Shown here: in pieces, positions 1-9,246 of the stretch
How positions within the stretch are numbered: the first letter of the stretch is position 1
How the letters are laid out: every line of letters begins with the position of its first letter
Source of the DNA: JBFWWP01 sp050246115
GTDB taxonomy: Bacteria > Planctomycetota > UBA8108 > UBA1146 > JAJFFE01
Direction: 5' to 3'
Length of the DNA stretch: 64,000 bases
NCBI GenBank assembly: GCA_050246115.1
Contig: JBFWWP010000006.1
Location: forward strand, 127,472 to 191,471
Translations under genes and position numbers: made by a program
The notes under the pieces: model-generated
Told to the model about the DNA's origin: nothing
What the model saw: the letters and a program-made list of their open reading frames with translations, nothing else
The model's database searches: none

Positions 1-2
1 GC

Positions 3-902
3 CACCAGCGAGCCGACACGGTGCTCAGTCTGCGCGCCGTGAAGGAACTCTACGGCGTGCGAGGCGCGACCGGCGGCGAACTGCGGATCGGCGCCATGAC
101 TACGCTCACCGCGGCCGCGCGCGACGAACGCATTCGGCAGACGCAGCCGATGCTGTGGCGCGCCTTGATGTCGATCTCGTCGCCGATCCTCCGCAACACG
201 GGCACCATCGGCGGCAACTTGTGCCTCGATACTCGTTGCACGTACTACAACCAGAACGAAGAGTGGCGCCAGTCGATCGACTACTGCATGAAGGCCGAGG
301 GCAAGACCTGCTGGGTCGCTCCGAGTTCGCCGCGCTGTTGGGCGATCTCCGCGAGCGATAGCGCACCGCTGTTGTGTGCGATGGGCGCGCGTGTGCGGCT
401 GGTTTCGGCGCGCGGCGGCGAGCGCGTCATCGAGGCGTACGACCTATTTCGCGACGACGGCATGCAGTACCTGCAGAAGGCCCCCGAAGAGATCCTCACC
501 GAGGTCATCCTGCCGGCGCCCGACGGACAGCGCACGTCGCACTGGAAGCTCCGGCGACGCGGTTCGATCGACTACTCGGTGCTCACCGTGGGCGCGGCGG
601 TATGGGTGGATTCGGCGGGCATCGTCACGCGCGCGAACGTGCACCTGGGCGCGGTGAACTCGTATCCGAGCCGCGCCGAAGAGGTGGGGGCGTTTCTCGC
701 GGGGAAGCCGCTGAACGCCGAAACCATCGCGCAAGCCGCTCCTCTCGCACGGCGGGGGGCGACCCCGATGGACAACACGGACTTCCTCGCCCGTTGGCGC
801 GGCCACATGGTCGAACGCTACGTCGAGGCAGCCCTGCGCGAGGTGGCCGGTCTCGACCCGGGCGCGATGCTGCCCAGGCACTCCATGGACATCGCCGGCT
901 AG
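3..902 (+). CDS. hcrB: FAD-binding subunit of a 4-hydroxybenzoyl-CoA reductase-type molybdoenzyme, 5' partial
   Basis: The reading frame is open from the left edge and residues before the first GTG (position 21) look coding, so the true start lies outside the window. The protein matches the CO-dehydrogenase flavoprotein (FAD_binding_5) fold: the N-part has RNTGTIGGNLCLDTRC and the C-part is the usual alpha/beta FAD subunit tail. A roughly 40-residue insertion carries cysteines at nt 237, 285, 309 and 336. Their spacing (16, 8 and 9 residues) is the spacing I recall for the extra [4Fe-4S] cluster of HcrB; ordinary xanthine dehydrogenase FAD subunits lack it. By family, the subunit passes electrons between ferredoxin and the molybdenum subunit during reductive removal of a phenolic hydroxyl. 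The partner subunits would be outside the window, so the substrate is inferred. Confidence 0.8.
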   Translation, partial: HQRADTVLSLRAVKELYGVRGATGGELRIGAMTTLTAAARDERIRQTQPMLWRALMSISSPILRNTGTIGGNLCLDTRCTYYNQNEEWRQSIDYCMKAEGKTCWVAPSSPRCWAISASDSAPLLCAMGARVRLVSARGGERVIEAYDLFRDDGMQYLQKAPEEILTEVILPAPDGQRTSHWKLRRRGSIDYSVLTVGAAVWVDSAGIVTRANVHLGAVNSYPSRAEEVGAFLAGKPLNAETIAQAAPLARRGATPMDNTDFLARWRGHMVERYVEAALREVAGLDPGAMLPRHSMDIAG

Positions 903-1015
903 CCCGCACTTACGGGCTCGGCCCGCCGCCGCCCACCGGATTTCTTCGGAACTCGTCGGGCCGCCGCGACGTAACTGCCGATAGAGATTCCAACCCAGCG
1001 AGAGGTGACCGCCCC

Positions 1016-2227
1016 ATGGCTCGTCTTCGGATCGTGCTCGGCCTTGGCTTGTTCTTCGGCTTCTTCGTCGGCTTGCTCCTGGGCTCGTTGGTCGGCTGCT
1101 CTCCCATGCCGCAGTCGCCGAGCGACGCGGGCGCGTCGGATTCGCGAGGTTCGCGTTCGGCCACCACCAGGCCGGCCTCGCCCGTGGCGGCACCGGCCGC
1201 GACGGGCGACACCGAGCTGGCGACCTTCGCCGGCGGCTGTTTCTGGTGCGTGGAGAAACCCTTCGAGGGTCTTCCGGGCGTCTTCGAGGTCGTTTCGGGG
1301 TTCACGGGCGGAACCGTCGAGAACCCGACCTACGACCAGGTTTGCTCAGGGAGCACGGGACACACGGAAGCGGTGCAGCTCCGTTTCGATCCCCGGCAAG
1401 TTTCCTACGAGGATCTGCTGCAAGTGTTCTGGCGGCAGATCAACCCTACTGACGCAGGCGGGCAGTTCTATGACCGCGGCTCCCAGTACCGCACCGGCAT
1501 CTTCTATCACGATGATGAGCAACGGGCCGCCGCGGAGCGCAGCAAGCAGGCACTGGCCAAGTCCGGACGCTTCGGCGCCGCGATCGCAACCGAGATCACG
1601 AAGTTCGACCGCTTCTACCCGGCGGAAGAGTATCACCAGGACTTCTACAAGAAGAGTCCCGCGCGCTACAACTCCTATCGCGAAGGTTCAGGGCGAGACT
1701 CGTACCTGGACAAGACGTGGGGCTCGGAGCGTCGGTTCGTACCCACGCCACCACCGGCGCCGGCGAGCACGAAGTACACGAAGCCGACGCGCGACGAACT
1801 GCGCCAGCGGTTGACCGCGCTGCAGTTCGAGGTGACTCAGGAGGAAGGAACGGAGCGTCCGTTCGACAACGAGTATTGGAACCAGAAGGAGCAGGGGATC
1901 TACGTCGACGTGGTCTCCGGTGAACCGCTCTTCAGTTCGCGGGACAAGTACGACTCGGGCACGGGGTGGCCGAGCTTCACCCAGCCGCTCGTGCCGGAGA
2001 ACCTGAAGCTCCGCAGCGACCGGCACCTCGGCTACGTTCGCACTGAGGTTCGCAGCACCCACGCCGACTCGCACCTCGGGCATGTCTTCGATGACGGCCC
2101 GCCACCGACCGGCAAGCGCTACTGCATGAACTCCGCCGCCATGCGGTTCATTCCTCGTAAAGAACTCATGAATCAAGGCTACGCCGAGTTCGACACCGAC
2201 GAGGTCCTCGGTTCGGCCGCGCACTGA
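1016..2227 (+). CDS. msrAB: MsrA-MsrB fusion lipoprotein, methionine sulfoxide reductase
   Basis: A bifunctional peptide-methionine sulfoxide reductase of 403 aa. The ATG at 1016 follows GAGGTGA seven bases upstream; the longer open frame to the left is not needed. Residues 1-28 form a lipoprotein signal ending in the lipobox LVGC (Cys28), so the enzyme is probably anchored outside the cytoplasmic membrane, where it would repair oxidised secreted proteins. The MsrA domain has the catalytic motif GCFWC (residues 74-78). The C-terminal MsrB domain has GTGWPSF and the catalytic RYCMNS near residue 370. The two CxxC pairs that bind zinc in many MsrB proteins are absent. Both methionine-S- and R-sulfoxides should be reduced, with thiol electrons supplied by a periplasmic thioredoxin-like partner (inferred). 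Confidence 0.93.
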   Translation: MARLRIVLGLGLFFGFFVGLLLGSLVGCSPMPQSPSDAGASDSRGSRSATTRPASPVAAPAATGDTELATFAGGCFWCVEKPFEGLPGVFEVVSGFTGGTVENPTYDQVCSGSTGHTEAVQLRFDPRQVSYEDLLQVFWRQINPTDAGGQFYDRGSQYRTGIFYHDDEQRAAAERSKQALAKSGRFGAAIATEITKFDRFYPAEEYHQDFYKKSPARYNSYREGSGRDSYLDKTWGSERRFVPTPPPAPASTKYTKPTRDELRQRLTALQFEVTQEEGTERPFDNEYWNQKEQGIYVDVVSGEPLFSSRDKYDSGTGWPSFTQPLVPENLKLRSDRHLGYVRTEVRSTHADSHLGHVFDDGPPPTGKRYCMNSAAMRFIPRKELMNQGYAEFDTDEVLGSAAH

Positions 2228-2429
2228 TCCGCGATCGTGTGCCCCCGGGGCCGCGAAACTCCCCGTCGGCGGCCCGGCTTTCGACCTCGAGTCCCAACCG
2301 CGTACATGCCCCTACCGGCTCATCGCCGTGGTCAGTGCGGAACTCTGGGGAAGTCCGCCCTCTTGCGTTATCCTGGACCTCCGGAAGCGACGTACTCCTG
2401 CCAACCCTTCGCACGCAACCGAGGTCAGT

Positions 2430-4415
2430 ATGTTCAATGAACCCAAGGACTCGTGCCGCGACCCCAGCAGCGACCCGTCGGCGGCTGCGCCACGGACCGC
2501 TCAGCGTTCCTTCACGGACATCGTTCAAGCCGCGCTCGATCGGCGGACGTTCCTTCTTGCCACGATGTCGGGGGCCTGCGCCGCCCTGTTGCCAATCGGC
2601 GCCCGAGGGCAAACGACCTCGGCGCCCGCTGGGAAGGCGCCGCTGTTTCGCTTCGCGAGCGTGGTCGCGTCGATGGAAGACGCCGTCTGCGTGCCGCCGG
2701 GCTACGTCGCGCAGACGCTTTATCGCTGGGGTGACCCGGTAAACGGCACGGAGCCGCAGTTCGTCCACGACGCGTCGAACTCGGCCGCCGATCAAGCGCA
2801 GCAAGCGGGCATGGGGCACGATGGGATGGAGTACTTCGCGATTCCAGGGGTCGACCCCAATCAACGGGGCATGCTCGCGATCAATCACGAGTACAACGAC
2901 CAAACCTTGCTCTTCGCCGATGGGATCCGTCCCTACCCGCCCGAGAAGATGCCGCTCGAGAAGGTGCGCAAGTCGCAGTACTCCCTCGGGGTCTCTCTCG
3001 TCGAAGTGGCGCGACAAGCGGACGGGAGCTGGCAGGTCGTGCCGTCGCCGCGAGCACGCCGCGTGACGGCTTGCACCGCGATGCGGATCTCCGGCCCTGC
3101 GACCGCGAAGATCGGCACGCGCGTGCAAGGAACCCTGAGCAACTGCGCTGCCGGGCGTACGCCGTGGGGCACCTACCTCACCTGCGAGGAGAACTTCCAC
3201 GCCGTGTTCGGTACCTCGCTGGCCGATTGGGTGCCCACCGAGCACCAACGTCGCTACACCTTCTCGCGCCTGGGTTACGCCTATCGGATCGACGGACAAC
3301 CGGTCAGCGCGCATCGCTGGCACGAGGTCGACGAACGCTTCGATCTCGCCCATCCGGACAACGACGCCGACCGCTTTGGCTACGTCGTCGAGATCGATCC
3401 CCTCGACCCCACGAGTGAGCCGGTCAAGCGTACGGCCCTTGGGCGAATCAAGCACGAGAACGCTGAGCTGACGCTGAGCCGCGATGGTCGCGTCGTGGTC
3501 TATACCGCGGACGACGAGCAGAACGAGTACATCTACAAGTTCGTTTCCGCGGGTCGCTACGAAGTCGGCAAGACCGAGGATCCAGGACGCCTGCTCGATG
3601 AAGGCACCTTGTACGTCGCGAAGTTCGAGGATGACGGCACGGGCCGCTGGGTAGCGCTAGTGCCCGGGCGCAATGGAATCCCAGCCAAGCAGAATGCCGA
3701 GGACCGAGTCGGCTTCGACGCCGCCGACGTCGCTGTGCGCACGCGCGAAGCTGCCGACCTCGCCCGCGCGACGCCCATGGATCGGCCGGAGTGGATCGCC
3801 GTTCACCCCGAGACCAAGGAAGTGTTCGTGACGCTCACCAACAACTCCTCACGCGGAGTCGCGCGGCCCGTCGATGCCGCGAACCCGCGCGCGCGGAACC
3901 TCTTCGGTCACATCGTTCGCTGGCGCGAGGACGGTGATGATCCGGCAGCGGAGACCTTTCGTTGGCGGGTTTTCGTGCTCGCGGGCAACCCGGCGAGCGC
4001 GAACCCCGACCATCGCGGAGATGTTCGGGGTGACGCCTTTGGATGTCCGGACGGCCTGCGTTTCGACCCCACGGGGATCCTGTGGATCCAGACCGACATG
4101 TCGACGTCGGTGCTCGGGAAGGGGGACTTCGCGAACCTGGGGAACAACATGATGCTCGCCGCGGATCCAACCGACGGCGAGGTGCGGCGCTTCTTGACGG
4201 GGCCGCGCGGTTGTGAGATTACCGGCATGACAATGACTCCGGACCGCCGCACTCTGTTCATCAACGTGCAGCACCCGGGAGAGCCGGCCGATGACACGAG
4301 TGACCCGACCGATCCCAAGAAGTGCAGCGCCTGGCCGGACGGACCCGTCGGTGGCCGGCCGCGTTCCGCGACGGTCGCCATACGTCGCCTCGATGGAGGC
4401 GTGATCGGCTCCTGA
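2430..4415 (+). CDS. PhoX-like (DUF839) exported phosphatase
   Basis: A 661-aa protein of the PhoX/DUF839 family, Ca/Fe-dependent phosphomonoesterases exported by the Tat system. The ATG at 2430 follows GAGGTC. Residues 38-39 are the twin arginines of DRRTFLLA, followed by a hydrophobic stretch ending near GARG (residue 60), as in a Tat signal. The body shows typical PhoX segments such as GHDGMEYF, LAINHEY, TCEENFH, HENAEL, PEWIAVHP and CPDGLRFDP. The role (releasing phosphate from organic esters outside the cytoplasm) follows from the family; no pho box or phosphate-uptake gene is visible next to it. It stands alone between msrAB and the ATPase gene. Confidence 0.85.
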   Translation: MFNEPKDSCRDPSSDPSAAAPRTAQRSFTDIVQAALDRRTFLLATMSGACAALLPIGARGQTTSAPAGKAPLFRFASVVASMEDAVCVPPGYVAQTLYRWGDPVNGTEPQFVHDASNSAADQAQQAGMGHDGMEYFAIPGVDPNQRGMLAINHEYNDQTLLFADGIRPYPPEKMPLEKVRKSQYSLGVSLVEVARQADGSWQVVPSPRARRVTACTAMRISGPATAKIGTRVQGTLSNCAAGRTPWGTYLTCEENFHAVFGTSLADWVPTEHQRRYTFSRLGYAYRIDGQPVSAHRWHEVDERFDLAHPDNDADRFGYVVEIDPLDPTSEPVKRTALGRIKHENAELTLSRDGRVVVYTADDEQNEYIYKFVSAGRYEVGKTEDPGRLLDEGTLYVAKFEDDGTGRWVALVPGRNGIPAKQNAEDRVGFDAADVAVRTREAADLARATPMDRPEWIAVHPETKEVFVTLTNNSSRGVARPVDAANPRARNLFGHIVRWREDGDDPAAETFRWRVFVLAGNPASANPDHRGDVRGDAFGCPDGLRFDPTGILWIQTDMSTSVLGKGDFANLGNNMMLAADPTDGEVRRFLTGPRGCEITGMTMTPDRRTLFINVQHPGEPADDTSDPTDPKKCSAWPDGPVGGRPRSATVAIRRLDGGVIGS

Positions 4416-4472
4416 TCGTCAGCAAGTGCGCATGCACACGGGCGCGACGAGAGCCTGGCTGCGAAGGAGCTC

Positions 4473-6875
4473 ATGGAAGACTACGAGAAGCTTGGGGCAT
4501 TCTACCTGGGCAAGGTGAGCCTCGACGGCGCGGTCACGGACGAACTCCTGCTCTATGACGCAAAGGATCTGACCACCCACGCGGTGATCGTTGGCATGAC
4601 CGGCAGTGGGAAGACCGGGTTGGCCGCGACCTTGCTCGAAGAGGCGGCGATCGACGGGATTCCAGCACTCGTGATCGACCCCAAGGGAGACCTGGGGAAT
4701 CTCCTGCTGCAGTTTCCAGACCTGGCCCCCGCGGACTTCGAGCCGTGGGTGGATCCGGCCGAGGCGGCGGCGAGCGGGGCCTCGGTGGCCGAGTACGCGC
4801 ACGCCGTGGCAGAGCGTTGGCGGCAAGGCCTCGCACAGTGGGGACAATCCGGAGCGCGCATCGCCCGGCTACGGGCCGCTGCGGTGCCGACGCTCTATAC
4901 TCCGGGGAGCACCACCGGCACCCCGGTTAGTGCCCTGCGCTCCTTTGCCGCGCCGGCAGCCACCGTACGCGCAGACGGCGACGCTTTCCGCGAGGCCATG
5001 CAGGCGGCGGTGTCGAGCGTGCTGGCGTTGATCGGGGTCGAGGCGGATCCGATCCGCAGCCGTGAGTACATCCTGCTCGCGAACATCTTGCAGACACGCT
5101 GGAGCGCCGGGCGTGACGTCGAACTCGCGAGCCTCGTACGGGACATCCAGGCGCCGCCCTTCGATTGCATCGGGGTGTTGGATCTCGAGTCGTTCTTTCC
5201 GGCGCGCGATCGGGCCGCCCTCGCGTTGGCGCTCAATGGTCTCCTGGCGTCACCGGGTTTCTCCGCCTGGCTGCAAGGAACGCCGCTCCACTTGCCGAGC
5301 TTGCTCTGGACCGAACAGGGGAAGCCCCGGCTGTCGATCTTCTCGATCGGGCACCTCTCCGACTCGGAGCGGATGTTCTTCGTGACCTTGCTGCTGAATG
5401 AAGTAGTCGCCTGGATGCGCACTCAGACTGGAACGTCGAGCCTGCGCGCGGTCATCTACATGGACGAGGTATTCGGCTTCTTCCCGCCCACCGCGAACCC
5501 GCCCGCGAAGGTGCCCATGCTCACCCTGCTCAAGCAGGCGCGTGCGTTCGGGCTCGGGGTGGTGCTCGCCACTCAGAATCCAGTAGACCTCGACTACAAG
5601 GGGTTGTCGAACGCGGGTACTTGGTTCATCGGTCGTTTGCAGACGGAGCGCGACGTGGCGCGCGTGCTCGATGGTCTCGAAGGGGCATCCACCGCTGCGG
5701 GCGGTGGATTCGATCGTCAAGCGATGGCGGCGACGCTCGCCGGGCTGGGGAAGCGCGTGTTCTTGATGCACAACGTGCACGAGAGCGAGCCGGTCCTGTT
5801 CCACACGCGTTGGGCGCTGTCTTACTTGCGTGGTCCCCTGGCGCGCGCCCAGATCAAGCTGCTGACCGAGCGCGCGCACGGCTCCCCCGAGGTGCCGCCG
5901 GACCCCGCGCCGCCCCACGTTTCGCCGATCCCTGTGAGCGCCGTCGGGGGTGCGAGCGCCGCGCGGCCGACCCTCGACCTCGAACTCCCGCAGCGCTTTG
6001 GGGTGACTCGCGCGCTCACCGCCGGAGCCGTGCTGCGGCCGGCGCTCTTCGCACGAGTGAAGCTGCACTTCGTGAAGTCGACCCTCGGCATCGATGAGTG
6101 GCGCACGGTGCAAGTGTTGGCGCCGCTCGGGGCCGATCCCGAGGTGACGTTGTGGCACGCCGCGCGCGTCGTCGAGCGCGACGAGTTGGACGTGGAAGAC
6201 GAGTTTCCTGAAGTCGTATCCTACTCGGAGCTCCCGGTGGGCCTCCGACGCCTCCGTTCGACCACAACGTTGCAGAAGGAACTCGCCCGCCACCTCTACG
6301 AGTCGCAGGCGCTCTCGTTGTGGAGTTGTGTCGAGCCGAAGCTCACATCCGCGCCCGGCGAAAGCGAGGGCGAGTTCCGCTCGCGTTTGCTGCAGGCGCT
6401 CCGCGAGGCACGCGATCTCGCGCGCGAGAAACTCCGCCAACGCTTCGCGCCGCAGCTCGCGCGACTGCAAGAACGGTTGCGCAGCGCTGAAGAACGCGTG
6501 GCTCGGGAGCGATCTCAGTACGGTCAGCAACAAGCCCAGACGGCCGTGTCCTTCGGGGCTACGATCCTCGGGGCGCTGTTCGGTCGCAAGCTCGCCAGTG
6601 CGTCGAACCTCGGTCGCGTGGCTTCGAGCGCACGGGGGGTGTCGCGGACGGCGCGCGAGCGAGCCGACGTAGCACGAGCCGAGGACAACCGCGAGACCCT
6701 CCAGTCTCAGTTGGCGGAGCTCGAAAGCGAGTTCCGTGAGGCGGCGGAACGTGCGAGTGAACTGCCGAGCGCGGAGTCTTTCGTTCTCCAGCGAGTCGAG
6801 GTTCCGGTGCGCAAGGCGGACATCGCGGTCGAGTACCTCGCGCTCGTTTGGGGTTACGAGTGGCCATCGAGTTAG
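4473..6875 (+). CDS. HerA/FtsK-superfamily ATP-binding protein with C-terminal coiled coil
   Basis: An 800-aa P-loop ATPase. Walker A is GMTGSGKTG (residues 41-49), followed by VIDPKGDLGN. Walker B is AVIYMDEVFGFF near residue 327, and a sensor-like stretch ATQNPVDLDYKGLSNAGTWF follows. These features are typical of HerA/VirB4-like translocase ATPases (DUF87-type). The last 200 residues are rich in Arg and Glu (for example LARLQERLRSAEERVARER) and should form a long coiled coil. A hydrophobic glycine stretch (ATILGALFG) lies within it. DNA or substrate pumping is inferred from the fold only. No nuclease partner (NurA) is adjacent; instead the gene overlaps a membrane peptidase gene by 16 bases, suggesting cotranslation. 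Confidence 0.72.
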   Translation: MEDYEKLGAFYLGKVSLDGAVTDELLLYDAKDLTTHAVIVGMTGSGKTGLAATLLEEAAIDGIPALVIDPKGDLGNLLLQFPDLAPADFEPWVDPAEAAASGASVAEYAHAVAERWRQGLAQWGQSGARIARLRAAAVPTLYTPGSTTGTPVSALRSFAAPAATVRADGDAFREAMQAAVSSVLALIGVEADPIRSREYILLANILQTRWSAGRDVELASLVRDIQAPPFDCIGVLDLESFFPARDRAALALALNGLLASPGFSAWLQGTPLHLPSLLWTEQGKPRLSIFSIGHLSDSERMFFVTLLLNEVVAWMRTQTGTSSLRAVIYMDEVFGFFPPTANPPAKVPMLTLLKQARAFGLGVVLATQNPVDLDYKGLSNAGTWFIGRLQTERDVARVLDGLEGASTAAGGGFDRQAMAATLAGLGKRVFLMHNVHESEPVLFHTRWALSYLRGPLARAQIKLLTERAHGSPEVPPDPAPPHVSPIPVSAVGGASAARPTLDLELPQRFGVTRALTAGAVLRPALFARVKLHFVKSTLGIDEWRTVQVLAPLGADPEVTLWHAARVVERDELDVEDEFPEVVSYSELPVGLRRLRSTTTLQKELARHLYESQALSLWSCVEPKLTSAPGESEGEFRSRLLQALREARDLAREKLRQRFAPQLARLQERLRSAEERVARERSQYGQQQAQTAVSFGATILGALFGRKLASASNLGRVASSARGVSRTARERADVARAEDNRETLQSQLAELESEFREAAERASELPSAESFVLQRVEVPVRKADIAVEYLALVWGYEWPSS

Positions 6876-9223
6876 CCGGTTCGGGTCGCGCGCGGCCGTT
6901 GGGCTTCGCGCCTCTTGGTGTGGCGATGCTCCTGCTGGGCGTGGTCGCAGTCGGGTGTTGGGCGGCGCTGCGGCCACCTCCCGTGCGCTCGAGTCAGGCG
7001 GGCGCTGACGAGATTGCGGTCTCGCGGGTTTTCGAAGTGCTGCGGCGTGTCGTCGGCGACGATCCGCACCCGGTGGGCAGCGTCGCGCATCGCGAGGTGC
7101 GAGAGCGGATCGTCGAGGAGCTGAGCCGCCACGGCTTCGCCGTCGAGATCCAGGAGGCCTTCGTGTCCGCCGCTCCGGGCGTGTTCGCGCGCGTGGCGAA
7201 CATCGTCGCGAGGCTCGATGGAGTCGAGGACCGGCAGGGCCTGCTGCTTGCGGCTCACTACGACTCCGTCCCCGCCGGCCCCGGCGCTGCCGACGATGGG
7301 CATGCGGTGGCACTGCTGCTCGAACTGGCTCGCGTGCTCGCGCAAGGTGAGCGTCCCCGCGGCCCCGTCGTCTTTCTGTTTTCCGACGGGGAAGAGCTGG
7401 GGTTGGCGGGCGCGCGCGCTTTCGTCGAGTCGCACCGTTGGTTTCGTGACGTGTCGCACGTGATCAACCTGGAGGCGAGGGGTACGACCGGCCCGAGTCT
7501 CATGTTCGAGACCAGCGATGGAAATGCCGAACTGATTGTCCGACTCGCGCGATCGGTTGCGCGGCCGTTTGCGAGTTCGCTCTTTGCGAGCGTCTACCGG
7601 CGCATGCCCAACGACACCGACTTCACGGTGTATCGCGATCACGGGTTGCAAGGCTACAACCTCGCCTTCATCGGCGGGGTGGCGCGCTACCACTCGGAGC
7701 GCGACGACCTTCTTCATCTCGATCCCCGCAGCGTTCAGCATCAGGGCGACAACCTACTCGCGCTGACGCGCGCCCTAGTCTTCGCCCCGGCCCCGGCGGC
7801 GCACAGGGGCGACGCGTGCTACTTCGATCTATGGGGACGGGCGATCGTGCGCTGGCCGACGGGCTGGACCCTACCGATCGCGCTCGTCTTCATGGCAGTG
7901 CTGGTCTCGGCCGCTTGGAAACGCACTCGCGTCGTCGTCGGCGAGGTCACCTGGCGGACGTGGGGGACGGCGCTCGGAGCCTGCGCCTTGGCGCCGACTC
8001 TCGCGGGGGTCGGTGCCCAGATGGTCGATCGCTCCATCGGCGAGTGGTTCGGCATCGACGAGCCCTTCGTGGCGACGCGATGGCCCATCGTCACGTTCCA
8101 CTGGCTCATGGGTCTATCGATCGCTTGGCTGACGTGGTCGCGAATCGGGGCGGGCGTCCCGCGCGATGTGCGTTGGCTCACACAGGGGCTGATCATGGCC
8201 GTGCTCGCGGTCGCGACCGCAGCCTGGGACCCACGCGTGAGTCCCCCGTTCTTGGCAGTCGCCGGCTGCAGCGCGCTCCTGGCGGTCCCGTGGTTACGGT
8301 CGACTTTGCCGTCGGCGAACGCCCAGATCGCCCTCTTCGGGCTCGCTGCGGTCGCCGCCGGGCTCGTGTGGCTACCGATTGCGTACCTGCTGGTGGACGC
8401 GCTCGGCGTGGGCCTCTGGGGGGTGTTGCCCCCGGTCGTCCTCATCTTGCCGTCGCTCGTCCCGATCCTACCATTGTCGGGGCGGGCCGCGAACGTCGCG
8501 ATCATTGGGTTGGCATGCGCGGCGCTGGGGGCCATCGTCGCGGCTTCCGTGTTGCCGCTGCGCACGGCCGACCAACCCAGCCTGCTCAACCTCCTGTACG
8601 TGGCGGATGCCGACGCTCACACCGCGCACTGGGTGGCAGGGCGATCTCGCGAGCAACTGCCCTCGGCGCTCGCGCGCGCCCTCGAGCCGCAGGCGCCGTT
8701 CCCCGACGTTCCGGGTTGGTCGCTCGGCCTCGCTGGCTCCGCGAGCCCGGCACCGTACCTTTCGACGCCAGCGCTTGCCGGGCCCGAGCTGCGCGTGCTC
8801 CAAGCGGAGCAGGCGCCGGCACGGCACACGTTTCGTCTCCGACTGCGTTCACCCGCTGGGGCGCCGGTGATTTCACTGCTCGTACCGCCGAAACTCTGGG
8901 TCGAGGAGGTCGAGCTTCTCGAACCCCGGCTGGACCGCGCAGAGGATCCGCCCATCGACGCGGCGACTCGGCCGCGCACGCCGCCCCATGACGTGGGTTG
9001 GCAAGCCCTCCAGTTTCATGGGTTGGACGCGCGCGGGGTCGAGTTGCGGCTGACATTGGTACCCCTGGACGCCAGCTCGATGCTGCGGTTGGTTGCCCTC
9101 GAAACCCACTACCGGCTGCCGCCCGAGGGCCGAGCGCTGGTCGCGTCCCGAGGGACCGAGTACGTCGCCAAGCATCGCGGGGACCGCGCGCTCGTGTGGC
9201 GGACGATTCGCCCAACTCCGTGA
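6860..9223 (+). CDS. M28-family membrane metallopeptidase
   Basis: A 787-aa zinc aminopeptidase-like protein. An N-terminal membrane segment (residues about 15-37) precedes an M28 catalytic domain with the ligand motifs LLLAAHYDS, GPGAADDG, FSDGEELGL, NLEARG and ARYHSERDD. All expected zinc ligands and the catalytic Glu-Glu pair are visible. The second half has about eight hydrophobic helices (roughly residues 340-570) followed by a soluble C-terminal domain, the layout of ER/vacuolar-type M28 peptidases (Pff1/ERMP1-like) also found in bacteria. GTG at 6860 is chosen because it gives a short overlap with the upstream ATPase gene; TTG at 6848 and a later GTG are alternatives. The substrate is unknown. 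Confidence 0.82.
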   Translation: MAIELAGSGRARPLGFAPLGVAMLLLGVVAVGCWAALRPPPVRSSQAGADEIAVSRVFEVLRRVVGDDPHPVGSVAHREVRERIVEELSRHGFAVEIQEAFVSAAPGVFARVANIVARLDGVEDRQGLLLAAHYDSVPAGPGAADDGHAVALLLELARVLAQGERPRGPVVFLFSDGEELGLAGARAFVESHRWFRDVSHVINLEARGTTGPSLMFETSDGNAELIVRLARSVARPFASSLFASVYRRMPNDTDFTVYRDHGLQGYNLAFIGGVARYHSERDDLLHLDPRSVQHQGDNLLALTRALVFAPAPAAHRGDACYFDLWGRAIVRWPTGWTLPIALVFMAVLVSAAWKRTRVVVGEVTWRTWGTALGACALAPTLAGVGAQMVDRSIGEWFGIDEPFVATRWPIVTFHWLMGLSIAWLTWSRIGAGVPRDVRWLTQGLIMAVLAVATAAWDPRVSPPFLAVAGCSALLAVPWLRSTLPSANAQIALFGLAAVAAGLVWLPIAYLLVDALGVGLWGVLPPVVLILPSLVPILPLSGRAANVAIIGLACAALGAIVAASVLPLRTADQPSLLNLLYVADADAHTAHWVAGRSREQLPSALARALEPQAPFPDVPGWSLGLAGSASPAPYLSTPALAGPELRVLQAEQAPARHTFRLRLRSPAGAPVISLLVPPKLWVEEVELLEPRLDRAEDPPIDAATRPRTPPHDVGWQALQFHGLDARGVELRLTLVPLDASSMLRLVALETHYRLPPEGRALVASRGTEYVAKHRGDRALVWRTIRPTP

Positions 9224-9246
9224 GCCGCGGTTGCCCGCGCGGATCC

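Noticed and set aside
5250..7313. A 687-codon minus-strand frame
   Set aside because: Antisense to the HerA-like ATPase and M28 genes; no family resemblance and Arg-rich composition.
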